From contig CM064428.1 in the NCBI GenBank assembly GCA_032690845.1, positions 24,216,001 to 24,280,000 on the forward strand: a DNA stretch of 64,000 nucleotides, given 5' to 3'. Below are positions 47,092 to 57,691 of the stretch, in pieces. A program made the translations under genes and the position numbers. Origin of the DNA: Eleusine coracana subsp. coracana. Taxonomy: Eukaryota; Streptophyta; Magnoliopsida; Poales; Poaceae. Numbering within the stretch: position 1 is the first letter of the stretch; every line of letters starts with the position of its first letter. The notes beneath the pieces were generated by a model. The model was not told where the DNA came from, made no database searches, and saw only the letters and a list, made by a program, of their open reading frames with translations.

Positions 47092-48332
47092 GTCAACATC
47101 GATGCAAAGATAAAACTTTAGGTTGTTGATCCGGAGTTGCTGCAATGTTTTATATTCCCTCCATAGTACCAAACGCATAACAAAATACTCTACCTTAGTC
47201 CCTGTGGGGCTTTTGGCTTCTCTTCATCTTGGGTGGTTGAAAGACAGAATGGTCTTTTGTTGGACATCATTCTCTCATCCCTATTGTTCCACTTTCCATC
47301 CAGTGGTTTTCAAAAGACTTTTGCAAATAAAACTAAGTTCCTCCAATGATTCTCTTGATTGCTCAATGTGTATAGATCCTTACCAAGGCATTTTAAAGTT
47401 GCCTCTTTTTGTTCCCACCTCTAATTAAGGCTTATGTGGAGCTCTGGTTAGGGAACAATTGAGACATACTTGTGACACATATGTTACTAAACCAAAACAC
47501 TAAACCCACGGTGAAACAAGTCCTACAATCTGATCAAGATATGCATGTGTGTGGAATGATGGTGGAATGGTGGATACTCCTTTTTCCATAGACTCCCACT
47601 TTCCTAAAAAAAGCAATTGGGCATGGCTATTTCTTTTCTTCTTTTTTCATCATGCTCATGATTAGGAGAGAGAGTCATAACGTGATAAATAGGGAGTATT
47701 TGTTTTGCCAACTTTTGATATAGAAGTTGAGCATATGGTGGTGGATGCAATGCAATTGCTATCTCCCGGTGTAGGAGTGTAAGCAAGTTATGGTGAATGT
47801 GTACCTGCATAAAAGCATTAAATTGATCTCACAAAGGTTGCAAGAATTTTCATAAAGCTCAATGTGAAAACAAGCAGCATATGTTGAAGGTTTTGCATTG
47901 AAGTACAACATACGGCCGTGGTAGGAATTTTCATCATTGAGGAACTTTTTAGTTTTATCATTTTGAAAATCAAAATCTCTGAATGTTGAGCTTCACTTTG
48001 GGAAAAAGATCATAGTAGCCCTATTCTAACCATATCATGTCTCACTACAACCTATACTTAGATCATGCACTTTGCAAACCACAAGTATTCAAGTTCAAGG
48101 CAAGCATGTTTAGCCAACAATCTCAAAAAATGGCAGAGTACTAAGGTGTATACGAGGGACTACAGAAATATACAAAAGAGCACAACTATTCATCTTCTCA
48201 ACATGAAGGCACAAGCATCCCTAACATGCATGACAACCTACTATTTTTGTTCTTTTTAGTTTTGCAAATTTATATGTGGTTTTTATGGGTAATTTTGACA
48301 ATGAAAAAGAAGGAAAGATACAAGTCACCTTA
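47092..48332 (+). other. Element C interior, no intact genes
   Basis: A 101-codon open frame at 47123-47428 has no recognisable domain. 47500-48180 is an AT-rich module related to 40200-40890. The solo LTR at 48333 interrupts it, and sequence resumes at 51747. Confidence 0.4.
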
Positions 48333-51300
48333 TGTCACACCCGGTTCCAATGAACGAAACCGAATGCATTTGTATGCGTACCCAGGAACAAGTTTCCACG
48401 CACACAGGACAATTACTGTGATAAAAGAACAATATCTTTATTAAATCGATAACATTATTACAAAGGTGACCTCTAGGTCAAAAGTAAAAGATTACATTGC
48501 AGCGGAATAAACTAAGCGTTGGTGTCCTTCAGCTCCTGAAAGAAGTCGACCGGAAGACCGCAGGCCTAGAGCTCTTCTCCACTGTCTTCATCGTTGTACC
48601 ATCCTTCTCCTGTAGCTGAGCAGCAATGTGGTATATAGCAAGGGTGAGTACGTGTCGTACTCAGCAAGTGGGGGAGAAGATGACATGAGGCTAAGACAAG
48701 GAAGGCTTTAAAGAGGTTTGTTGCATGAGCTTTTAATAACCTATGCAACCTAATTACTAAGTGGGGTCATCCCAACCCTCAATCCATAGGGTACTATCCA
48801 TGCCAAGTCCGAACCATCCAACCATCCCAACCACTCCAAACCATTCCAACCCATAAACCACAAACTAATCTTGTGAGGATTCCAGGCCGCTCTTGACCGT
48901 GAGCACGGCTATCATGATAGATTGATACTCTGCAGAGTTTGTACCACTTTACCCACAAGTCGTGATTTTGTCCCCTGTAGACTAGAGTCTCCATGTTGCC
49001 ATACCGGCCAAGCACTTGGACACTTCCTTAGGTGTGCGGTCAGGAGATCACTACGAGGCTTTTACAAAGGGTCTCCCAGTACATGCTAGCCACTAAGGTT
49101 CCACTCCCGTCCATAAGTGATAGCCCATCACTAAGCAGCTCATCACCCCAGGAGCCCCCTCTTGAGCCATTCGGATCCAAGGACAGTCCTCTTGACTTCC
49201 ATTCCCCGCTCCACCAAATGCTGCACCGACACTGGGAGAACTCCTAATTAATCAGCCAAGCTGTTCCATAGCAGCCTTGTGATGGCACTGTTGTCCTGGG
49301 TCATCGCTCCAAGAACCGGTTCCTAGGATCTACAACAAGCCTACCACCACCAACCATGTGCCCACGGCACCACATCCATTCCATCCGGCTTGCATAGATC
49401 CCTAAGTCCATGTTGCTAACATGAATTATCATTCCACCCAAGAAGTGACATAGTTCATTAATCAAGATTTATATCAACCCAACATCCCACAAGCAACATA
49501 AGCATTATCTACCCACAACCATCCAACCAACTAGTTCAAGGCGACAAGGGAAAGGATAAAGCAATACTAGGGAAACCCTAACAATAGGTACCCATTCAAT
49601 TTGACACAAGCATGCAGTTCTATAATAAATGTTATAATAGGTACAAGATGCATCAATGACACTTGCCTGGAAATAGGTGCTGCTGCTCAGGTCTTCAAGT
49701 CATGCTCTTGCGATTCCAGGAACAACCCGTTCTCTAATTAACGTCACGCAGGCACAACATTCACATAATCATATAAACAAACTAAGAAACAGTACACCAA
49801 ACAATAATAAAATACTTTAAAAGCAATTACAAAAGATAGTACTCGTTGCTACGATCGCGTGAGCGCAAAAATCATCTAAATCGGAGTTACGAGTAAAAAG
49901 TTATGAAGGTTTAAAGGGGTAGGGTTAAAATAGTAAAAACTGATAGGTTTAGGGACCTAAAAGTAATTTTAGAAAAGTACATGGACTTAATTGTAAAATA
50001 ACAGGGTGACAATACATTTTATGAAAAGTTTAGGAAACAAAATGTAATTTTGGTGAAGTCTAGGGGTTAAACTGTAAAAAGGTAGGACTTAAAAATAATT
50101 AAAAACAAGTCTAGGGGTGTTTGTGCAAAAATATAGGGTTAAAATATTAATTCAGAAAGGTACAGGGGCTTTTCTATATAAATTACAGTGCTAAAACAAT
50201 TTCAATGTCCTAATAATAATAAAATAAAGGTTCTGGATAAAAATTAGGGGCCTATTTGCAATTTTATAAAATTATGGGGACTAAAGTGTAAAATATTAGG
50301 ACTGAAAAATAATTACCAAAAAGTATAAGATTGTTTTTACAAAATTTTAGGACTTAAAAATAATTTTATTTAAGTATAGGGGCCTAAGTGTAAAAAGACA
50401 AGGTTGAAATTATAATTAAAAATAAGTTCAGGGGGGTTTCTGTAAAATTCCAGGGCTAAAATAATATTTATGAAATGTTCAGGGGCTAAAACATAAATTA
50501 CTAGAGGTTCTGCACAAAGATTGGGGTTAAAATCTAATTAAGTTAAAGATTAGGGGCCTAGGTGTGAAATTGCCATTTTCCTAGAATTTTGAGAATTAAA
50601 TTAATTCATAAATTGGTGGACCGAGTCTATAGCAGTCGTTGACCGGGGTTTGACCCGGGTCCATGGGTCCACGGTGGACCGGTGGCCATTGACGGTGGCG
50701 CAGCGGGCGGGGCTTGTCGGAGATGGCCGCCGGCGGCGCTCCAACGGTCGGTTCTTCGCCGCGAGAGTACAAGGAGGGAGAGGGGAGTGCGGCGAGTCTT
50801 CCTAGGGGGTCACGCGGGGTCGGGGATGGCCGCAGGTGGGTCCTCGGCGGACGTGGGCGGCGGCGGTCCTCAGAGATCAATGAGGAAGGTGGCTCCGGGG
50901 TCACGAGCGGACGGGGAGGGGAGGAAAGGGGGCGGCGGAGGAGTGCGTCGCCGACGGGGGTTTTATAGGGGGGGGGGGGTGAGGGAGGAATTGAGCCGGC
51001 GAGGGGGCTTCTCCGGCCATCAATGGCCACTAGCGCCATTGATGCGCGCGGGGCTCGGAAACGGCCGAAACGGCCGGGAGGTGGGGAAGGAAGGGGAAGC
51101 AGAGGGGCGTGCGGTGCTCGGGCGCCGGTTTCGGGAGGCGGGGAGGCGAGGAAGAGGGAGATCGAGCGGAGCCGTCGGTTTCTGGCGACGGCGGGAGAGA
51201 GTGGGGCGAGAGGAGGGGGATGACGGGTGGGGCCAGGCTATCGGTGAGAGCGGGCGGGGTTGCTGGTCCGCGCAGGCGGTTGGGCCGAGGTTGGTGCGCG

Positions 51301-51741
51301 CTGAGCTGGCGGGGAAGCTGGGCCGCGGAGAGGGATCGGCCCATGGTCGAGGCAGGTCGGGAAGAGGGAAGGAGAGGAGGTGCAGTTGGGCTGGAATAAG
51401 GGGTTTTCGGCCCAAGCTCTGGTTTTCCTCCTTTTCTTTTCCTTCTCTAATTTCTTCTCTTCACTAATTTCTAAATCCAAATAAATTCGATTAAAAACAG
51501 ATTTTTAAATACTTTTTCACACAATAAAAACCTAATGCACTTAACCAGCATGAATGCAACAAGCAAAATAATAATAACCTAAATTAATTCATTTAATTTA
51601 GAAAATAGCCCTTTTGCCTAAAATAAATTATAATTCTCTAATTATCTAATTAATTTTTTAAAAAAATTAATCTATTATAAAAATGGTGAAATTTAGTAGA
51701 ATTGGGTCACAAACCAAAATTTGAAATTTTGGGATGTGACA
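48333..51741 (-). mobile_element. Solo LTR (large, Tekay/Del-like) with 5-bp target duplication
   Basis: TGTCACACCCGG...GGGATGTGACA, 3409 bases, flanked by CCTTA at 48328-48332 and 51742-51746. Orientation is inferred: read on the minus strand it has the same zone order as the A-family LTR (AT-rich start, GC-rich core at about 50600-51460, AT-rich middle). No PBS, PPT or coding region is inside, so an LTR-LTR recombination removed the interior. Open frames in the GC-rich core, up to 261 codons at 50682-51467, overlap on several frames and are not called. Confidence 0.88.
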
Positions 51742-52049
51742 CCTTAGGATCAAATCCTCTCCAATGGTAGTACGATGTCGTATAGTCATGGTGTGCTCAT
51801 TGCTGCTCCTGAAGGTAACGAAAGTGGTCATCGTTGTGTTGTTGCCATTCTATGGTGGTCTGGGCATGAATAGCAAGGGTGTTTTCCATGTCTCACATTC
51901 TCACGTGCAGAACGTTCATCCTCCTTGTAAGATCCCTCAATTCCGGACCATAGTCATGATGACCGAAGCCCGAAAAAGAGTGACACCCATCATCATGTGC
52001 AGGCGTCTCAATCGACACAGGGACGTGTCCCTGTTACTATTTTTAACAA
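51742..52049. other. Flanking stretch after the solo LTR
   Basis: Continuation of the sequence broken at 48332, starting with the second CCTTA. A 98-codon plus-strand frame (51764-52060) is unrecognised. Confidence 0.4.
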
Positions 52050-52523
52050 TCACAGACTAATCCGCAAGCGCACAGAAATACCACTATAGCACTTCTCCAA
52101 CGGAGTATTCTATCGAGATATATTCTAGATAGTAGATTTAGGTATGCGTATGAGTATGAAAGATCGATGGACACAGGACACAGGGTTTATATAGGTTCGG
52201 GCCTCCCAGAGGATAACAACTCTACGTCCTATTTAGTGTTTCTGTATTGCTAGGTTTCGCACTAGAATTAGGGTTCCAATACGAGTTCTCTACCTTGCCG
52301 AAGATCCCCTGCCCTCCTTATCTACCAGAAGGGTGGTTTACATGGTAATCTATTTTTTGGTTACAACAGATCCTATCTATCCATCATATCTACTAACCTA
52401 GCTTGCTGCTTACTCTAAACAAATATCTTCTAGGTCGCATTCTTCAATACTCCATAACCGAGCCCCCGGCCCACTCGGCCATGTAGCCGAGTGGTTAGGT
52501 ATCCTTGGTACGTATGTCCCACA
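52050..52523 (-). mobile_element. Element E 3' LTR (Tat-like)
   Basis: The right end GTATGTCCCACA is followed by GTAGCCCCCAAG, on the minus strand a PPT (CTTGGGGGCTAC) before LTR start TGTGGGACATAC. TATATAAA on the minus strand lies near 52183-52192, and AGGTTCGGGCC at about 52190-52205 matches the Tat-like LTRs at 2254 and 63860. The left boundary is approximate. Confidence 0.65.
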
Positions 52524-52854
52524 GTAGCCCCCAAGAACTTTCTAATTTCAAACATGATCTGATTGATCTTAGCATCTTTTGAATTGAAAAGTGCTTCTCT
52601 TGTTACATATAATAACTTTCCTTCATGAACGCCTGAAAATAGCGTACTTTATAAGTATAGCCCCCAACTCAGAAGACATTGAGTTCTTTCCTGAAGCGTC
52701 TTATGAGTTCAGAGATCAAATGTCCGTAACCAATCATAGCCCCCAGCTCAAAAGGTATTTTAAGTAAAATATCTTATGAGTTATCGACATTAATAATCCG
52801 AATCTTTCACTTCCCTCAAAAAAATCAAGTGATTTATCCATAAAATTCAAATTT

Positions 52855-53143
52855 GCGGCCCGTAAGTTTAATGTCTCCATAATCCAAGTGACTCATCACC
52901 AATTTAAAAACGACAGCCCCCAAGATTGGCACTTCTTTAGTCCAAGTGATCTATCATGAAATTCAAAATTACAGCCCCCAAGATTGGTGATGTTTCAATC
53001 CGAGTGATTTATCACAAATTTCAAAATTACAGACCCTAAGATTGATGTTGTTACATTCCGAGTGATTTATCACAAATTTCAAAATTACAGTCCCCAAGAT
53101 TGATGTTGTTACATTATGTGTGATTTACTTGGTAATTCAAGAC
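52855..53143. repeat. 58-bp tandem repeats in the 3' UTR of element E
   Basis: Five units start at 52855, 52913, 52971, 53029 and 53087, each built on a (T)ACAGCCCCCAAGATTG...AGTGATTTATCAC pattern. The first and last are the most diverged. On the minus strand each unit presents a purine run like CTTGGGGGCTGT, similar to the element's PPT. Confidence 0.9.
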
Positions 53144-53499
53144 TGCGCCCCCCAAGATTGGTGCCACCTTGACCCATATATCGTTGCTGTAAAGTGATGT
53201 GAACTTCAACCGGAGGGCATAATAAATGCACACTCCAGCACATGGGAGTGGCGTAACGGGTTATAGAAACCCATTATTAAATAGGACCCATTAGGTTAAC
53301 ACTCGCTATATAAGTGGCTCTGAATCGGTCGCACCCCTTCATCTTCATTCCACAGCCACCGCCATCTCCTGCCTAAACCCTAGATCTAAAATCCCCATTT
53401 CTCTCTGAAGATTTCCACTCATCCCCATTTCTTGCATTCTAGCGCACTCGTCAAAATACCAAATCTCAATCCAAAGAACAAGCCTCCCCTAGTAAACCC

Positions 53500-55930
53500 G
53501 AAGAAGAAACTTACTTTGACATCCCTGTTGGAATCAAGGAGTTTGTCGTTTTTGCCATGGTTACAGAAAAGATCAACGGGCTTGTAATCAATGGAGTTCT
53601 TCAAGATCAACCGACTGGGGACTGGATTGAGGCAATAGGTCAGAAATTCCCACAGCCTCCCGTAGATCATATCACTGTTTTTGCATCTTTTTCTACTGCA
53701 GATTTGGGATTCCATGTAGCGACTTCTTTCGAGCATTGTTGTTCTTCTATTGCATCAACCTTGTGAATCTGATTTCTAACTCAATTCTTCATATCGCCAT
53801 ATTTATCCACCAGTGTGAGGCATTTCTGGGCATGGCCCCTCATTTCAATACTTTCAAGGAACTCTTTGTACCGAAGTCCAATAACAAGAATGTGATTGGA
53901 GGCACCAGATTCCAACTGAGGAACAAATCGAAGTACATTGAAGTCCCTCTCCGTTCAACCAACAAGGGGTGGCACGCCGATTGGTTTTACCATGGCAATC
54001 ATGCACCCCCCATTGTCAGAGTTTACCACAGAAGCTCTAGTGCCTCGACCTGAATGGTCCGAGAAGGCGTCCCCAAACAAGAAGGCCCAAGTTGTCAGAA
54101 TACTGGAGCAAATTTCAGAACTGAAGTCAAAAGGGTATAGCGGGGTTGATGTAGCACCTAGCTTCATATATCGGTGAGTGCAGCCTATCAAAAAATGCCA
54201 CATCCCTTCCTGGAAGTTCAATTTGAAAGGGGATCCAACCATGGAAGTACCTGAAGAATTGTCAGAGGGAGAATTAACACTTTAGCTTGAAAGTATTTTT
54301 TCCTCTTTACTTGATTGGACTCCAAGATCTACCAAAGCAGGATATCATTCCAAAGTCGTCAGAAATGATGTAAGTAATTATTGTCGGTCTTGTCATCTCT
54401 AGTATTTAATTGATAACTGAAAATACTCAATTTTGTCATACAAATTGCAGAGACTTGACGTGTATTTGTCAAGCCCCCCATTGCCACCGGTGGCGTGAGA
54501 AAACTCGCTAGTGAAGCAGCCTCCCCAAAAACGTCGTAAAGCTCGGATTGAAGATAAGATGAGTCTCTAGCTGAAAGATCGGCTAGACTTCAAGAAGAAG
54601 CCAGGAAAAAAGCTTCAGAGAAAACATCAACCACTCAGCATGCCTCAAAAGATGATAATAATACTAAGTCTACGAAAGAACAAGACCGCCCAAGTGGTCA
54701 GAAAGACAATAAAGGCTCAACTGAAGAAACTGCTAACACAACGAAAGATGCTAGGCCAACTAGCCCCCCGCCGAAAGTGTTAGTTTTAAAGTTTAAACGC
54801 CATCCAAGGTAAGCGAATCAAAATATTATGATTCTACGTGATACATAAGCGACTCTTCTAATGATTATTCTCTTGATAGAGCATCTGAAACTACCTCGTC
54901 TGGCAAAGCCCCGCCTTGGGCTCTATTCCTGAAAGAGTCCAGTCTGCATCAAAAGATAGTACATCCAAGAATGATGCCCCTGATCACTCGGCAAAGAAGC
55001 CAAGCAATTCTGACGCTGCTCTAAAATCCAGTCAAGCATTTAAGGATACCAGCAAGCCTAAGATCCCCACTGTCCCAGATCTAATTGTACCTGAAACAAC
55101 TGCAGCTTCTGGTACTCCTGCATCGGCTAAAATCGAGGAGCTTTCTTTGGTTTTTGAAAGGATGCCAGGACCGTCATATGAATATCCTATTGGTCCTGAT
55201 GAAAATATCACGCCGATTCCCATCCATCGAGTGGTGAAAGAGGGCATCGCAAAAGAGACTCTCCCTGCCAGGTCTTGGTACCACGTTGGTAAATTTGCAA
55301 TTGCAGGATTTGATGAGTTCGCCGAACAAGCAGAGCTGAAAACCTTCAAAAAGTACACCGAGAAGGCCTATCACTCTTTTTAGGTGTACTCTTCTTTGGA
55401 GACTAGATTTATATCTATGTGTACCCAAAAACCAACACATCCTCTTCCTAACCTTTTTGCAGTGCTTGATGTCTCACATGGCCAATAAGAGCAAGCTTTT
55501 GCAGCTTGTTGAAAGGCATTGTGCTAAAGCGGTGGATACAAAGGAAAGACTTGAGGTCGGACGCTTATTTCCTGAGCTGAAAACACGTTCATCCTAGGTG
55601 GACGAACTTCAGTTCAAACTAAAAGGTATGGAAACTATGCATGACACACATAGCATGATGTTTTCTGGTGCCACAATTATCTAACTTCTTTGTCACACAG
55701 GTATCAAAAGAGCTGATGTTGAAGCGCAAAGAAGATGTAGATTCAGCAACAATGATTGCTGAATTAAAAAACCATGTGAAAGATTTGTAATCATCCTCCA
55801 TGGCTATCGATACTTTGAAGAATGAAAATCAAGGCTTGAAAAAGCAATTCTAGGCTTCGAAAGAGATCCAAAATAATTTCGAAAAGCTAAAGGATGGCTT
55901 CAAAACCATGCAAGAATCTCAAGCTCACTA
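53500..55930 (+). pseudogene. Antisense, intron-bearing extra ORF of element E (gypsy-type transposon protein family)
   Basis: Runs opposite to the element, beside its 3' LTR. Exon 1 (to 54369) includes INGVLQDQPTGDW, IPCSDFFRALL and HQCEAFLGMAPHFNTFKELF, then WHADWFYHGNHAP and LKSKGYSGVDVAPSF, a pattern like the 'putative gypsy type transposon' domain (Transposase_28). Frameshifts occur near 53690 and 54010 and a TGA at about 54175. GT-AG introns of 71-81 bases fit at 54370-54450, 54809-54879, 55384-55462 and 55626-55700. Later exons are Ser/Lys/Pro-rich (54916-55383), then coiled coil. Such antisense ORFs are known in grass Tat elements. Function unknown. Confidence 0.7.
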
Positions 55931-56001
55931 GAAAAAGAGGGCGGAGGGTATAGACTTATGCACCTTCGTACATGAAAACCTTTCTATCGACTGACTCTTT
56001 G

Positions 56002-56446
56002 TGTCGAGACTTAATCTTGGCAATAGACATAGGGTAGTTCACCTATGAGGATTTATATATAGGACAGGGGTATGCGCAAGATCAAGAGACGATGGTAACG
56101 CAAGACGCCAATTTATACAGGTTTGAGCCTCCCGGAGGATAGTAACCCTATGTCCTGTGTTATGTGGTAATTGTATTGATATGTCTAGATCATAGATCTA
56201 GACGAGGAGGGTAGACCTAGATGACGATGTTTAGTTATGTTTATTCTAATTGAGTACTTATGTATTTGTGCTATGGCTTGTCTAATTGTCTACCTCTCCC
56301 GTTGAGGAGGACCCCTGCCCCTCCTTATATATCTGGGGGACAAGGTTACATGGCGGAGTCCTAGTCGGTCTACTGTTCTTATCCTAGTAGGAGTCTATCT
56401 CTACTTTTCTTATCTGTAAGGTACCCCAATGTATGTATCATCAACA
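56002..56446 (-). mobile_element. Element D left LTR (3' LTR, Tat-like)
   Basis: TGTCGAGACTTAATCTTGG...CATCAACA, 445 bases, then AGCCCCTGAG, on the minus strand a PPT just before LTR start TGTTGATGATAC. TATATAAGG lies on the minus strand at 56323-56331. It interrupts element E sequence. Related to the LTR starting at 63860, with indels. Confidence 0.75.
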
Positions 56447-57691
56447 AGCCCCTGAGAGTCTTGCAAGCTTGATGATAATCTTCAATAACTTCCCAACTGA
56501 TTTATGTCGTGTAGAATGCTTCAGCTTTATATCAACGAGCTTGTGAGAATCTCAAAGTTCTCAAAATGTCTTCGAGAAATCAACTGGTGCGCCGAATAGG
56601 TGCACCTAATTTGGTGTATCCCCTGACTCTTGTATCATTCAGAAATTGCAAATAATGCAAGAGTCCAAATCAAGAATAGTCGTGTTGGCTCTCTTTAAAG
56701 AGAAATCGCTTGAATCATTAAATCCGAGTGATAAATAACTCAGTAGAATGACATCAATAATTACTGAGTGATAAATGACTTAGACGAGTGACTTCAATCA
56801 TAGCCGACTAGTAGATGCCTCAAACCAATGACCGAGTGGCAGCCGCGCACAACTCAGAATATCATGTCCGAGAGGCATCAATGCTCAACTCACGATGATA
56901 AGGTCGAGTGAAGAGGACGATCGAGGTTGTTGTAGCCACCGACCACTGATGTAGTAGAAATCATCATGATGACCGAATGATACTGATGGTCTGATATGTG
57001 GCCGACCAATGGCGGCGACCAGATGTGATGTAGCAGACCGATGGTGACAGTTGGAGCTCGTGTAGTCGACCGATGGTGGCAGTCAGAGAGCTCTAAACCG
57101 ACTGATGAAGATAGTTAACACTAGCATGGCTGACCGATGGAAGTGGTTGAAGCTGTAAGCCGACCATAGAGGTAGTCAGAACTGGCACGGTCGACCGACA
57201 AAAGTGGTCGGAGCTGTAAGTCGATCGTTCAAGGCAGTCAGAACTATCGTGGCCGACCGATGAGAGCGAGGAAATCACTCTGTGTCGAGTGGTGTATCTG
57301 CCTATCCGTCATCAATGTTCCTGACAATAAAGGAACTATCGAGGCAGCCAGAACTATTGTTTTCTTGAAAACCTACTTTTTTATAAGTGAAACAAATCAG
57401 TCGACTAAAAAATCAAGTGTATCCATTTTTCTCCTTTAAGTAGACCGACCGGTGCATAGCAACATATTCGTGCGTTAGCAACCAGGTTGACCCATCATAG
57501 GATACTTAGGACAAAATATAAAGGAGCTCGAAAGTTAGTCTGCCACAACAATATCGGTCAAAATTACTCTTGCGTAGCAATCATAACCAATCGACACATG
57601 ACCTCTCGCAACTTTGGCCCTAGGTTTGGTGTAGTGGTAATCTATCACGTAACAAAGAAGTTTTATGCCTTAGTCGCTAATCGGCGTAAGA
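56447..57691 (-). other. Element D interior, left part, non-coding
   Basis: No open frame with coding character. It contains tandem units of about 61-63 bases at 57065-57270, starting at about 57065, 57128, 57189 and 57250, each beginning with a variant of GGTCGACCGATGG. It ends with TAAGA, the target site of element B. Confidence 0.6.

Noticed and set aside
50682..51467. 261-codon plus-strand ORF in the solo LTR
   Set aside because: Gly/Arg-rich, overlapped by open frames on both strands of a GC-rich LTR core; no domain and no conservation of frame in related LTRs.
52484..52500. tRNA-like A box (TAGCCGAGTGG), also near 63360
   Set aside because: No B box or cloverleaf follows at tRNA distance; the phrase belongs to the repeated non-coding part of Tat-like elements.
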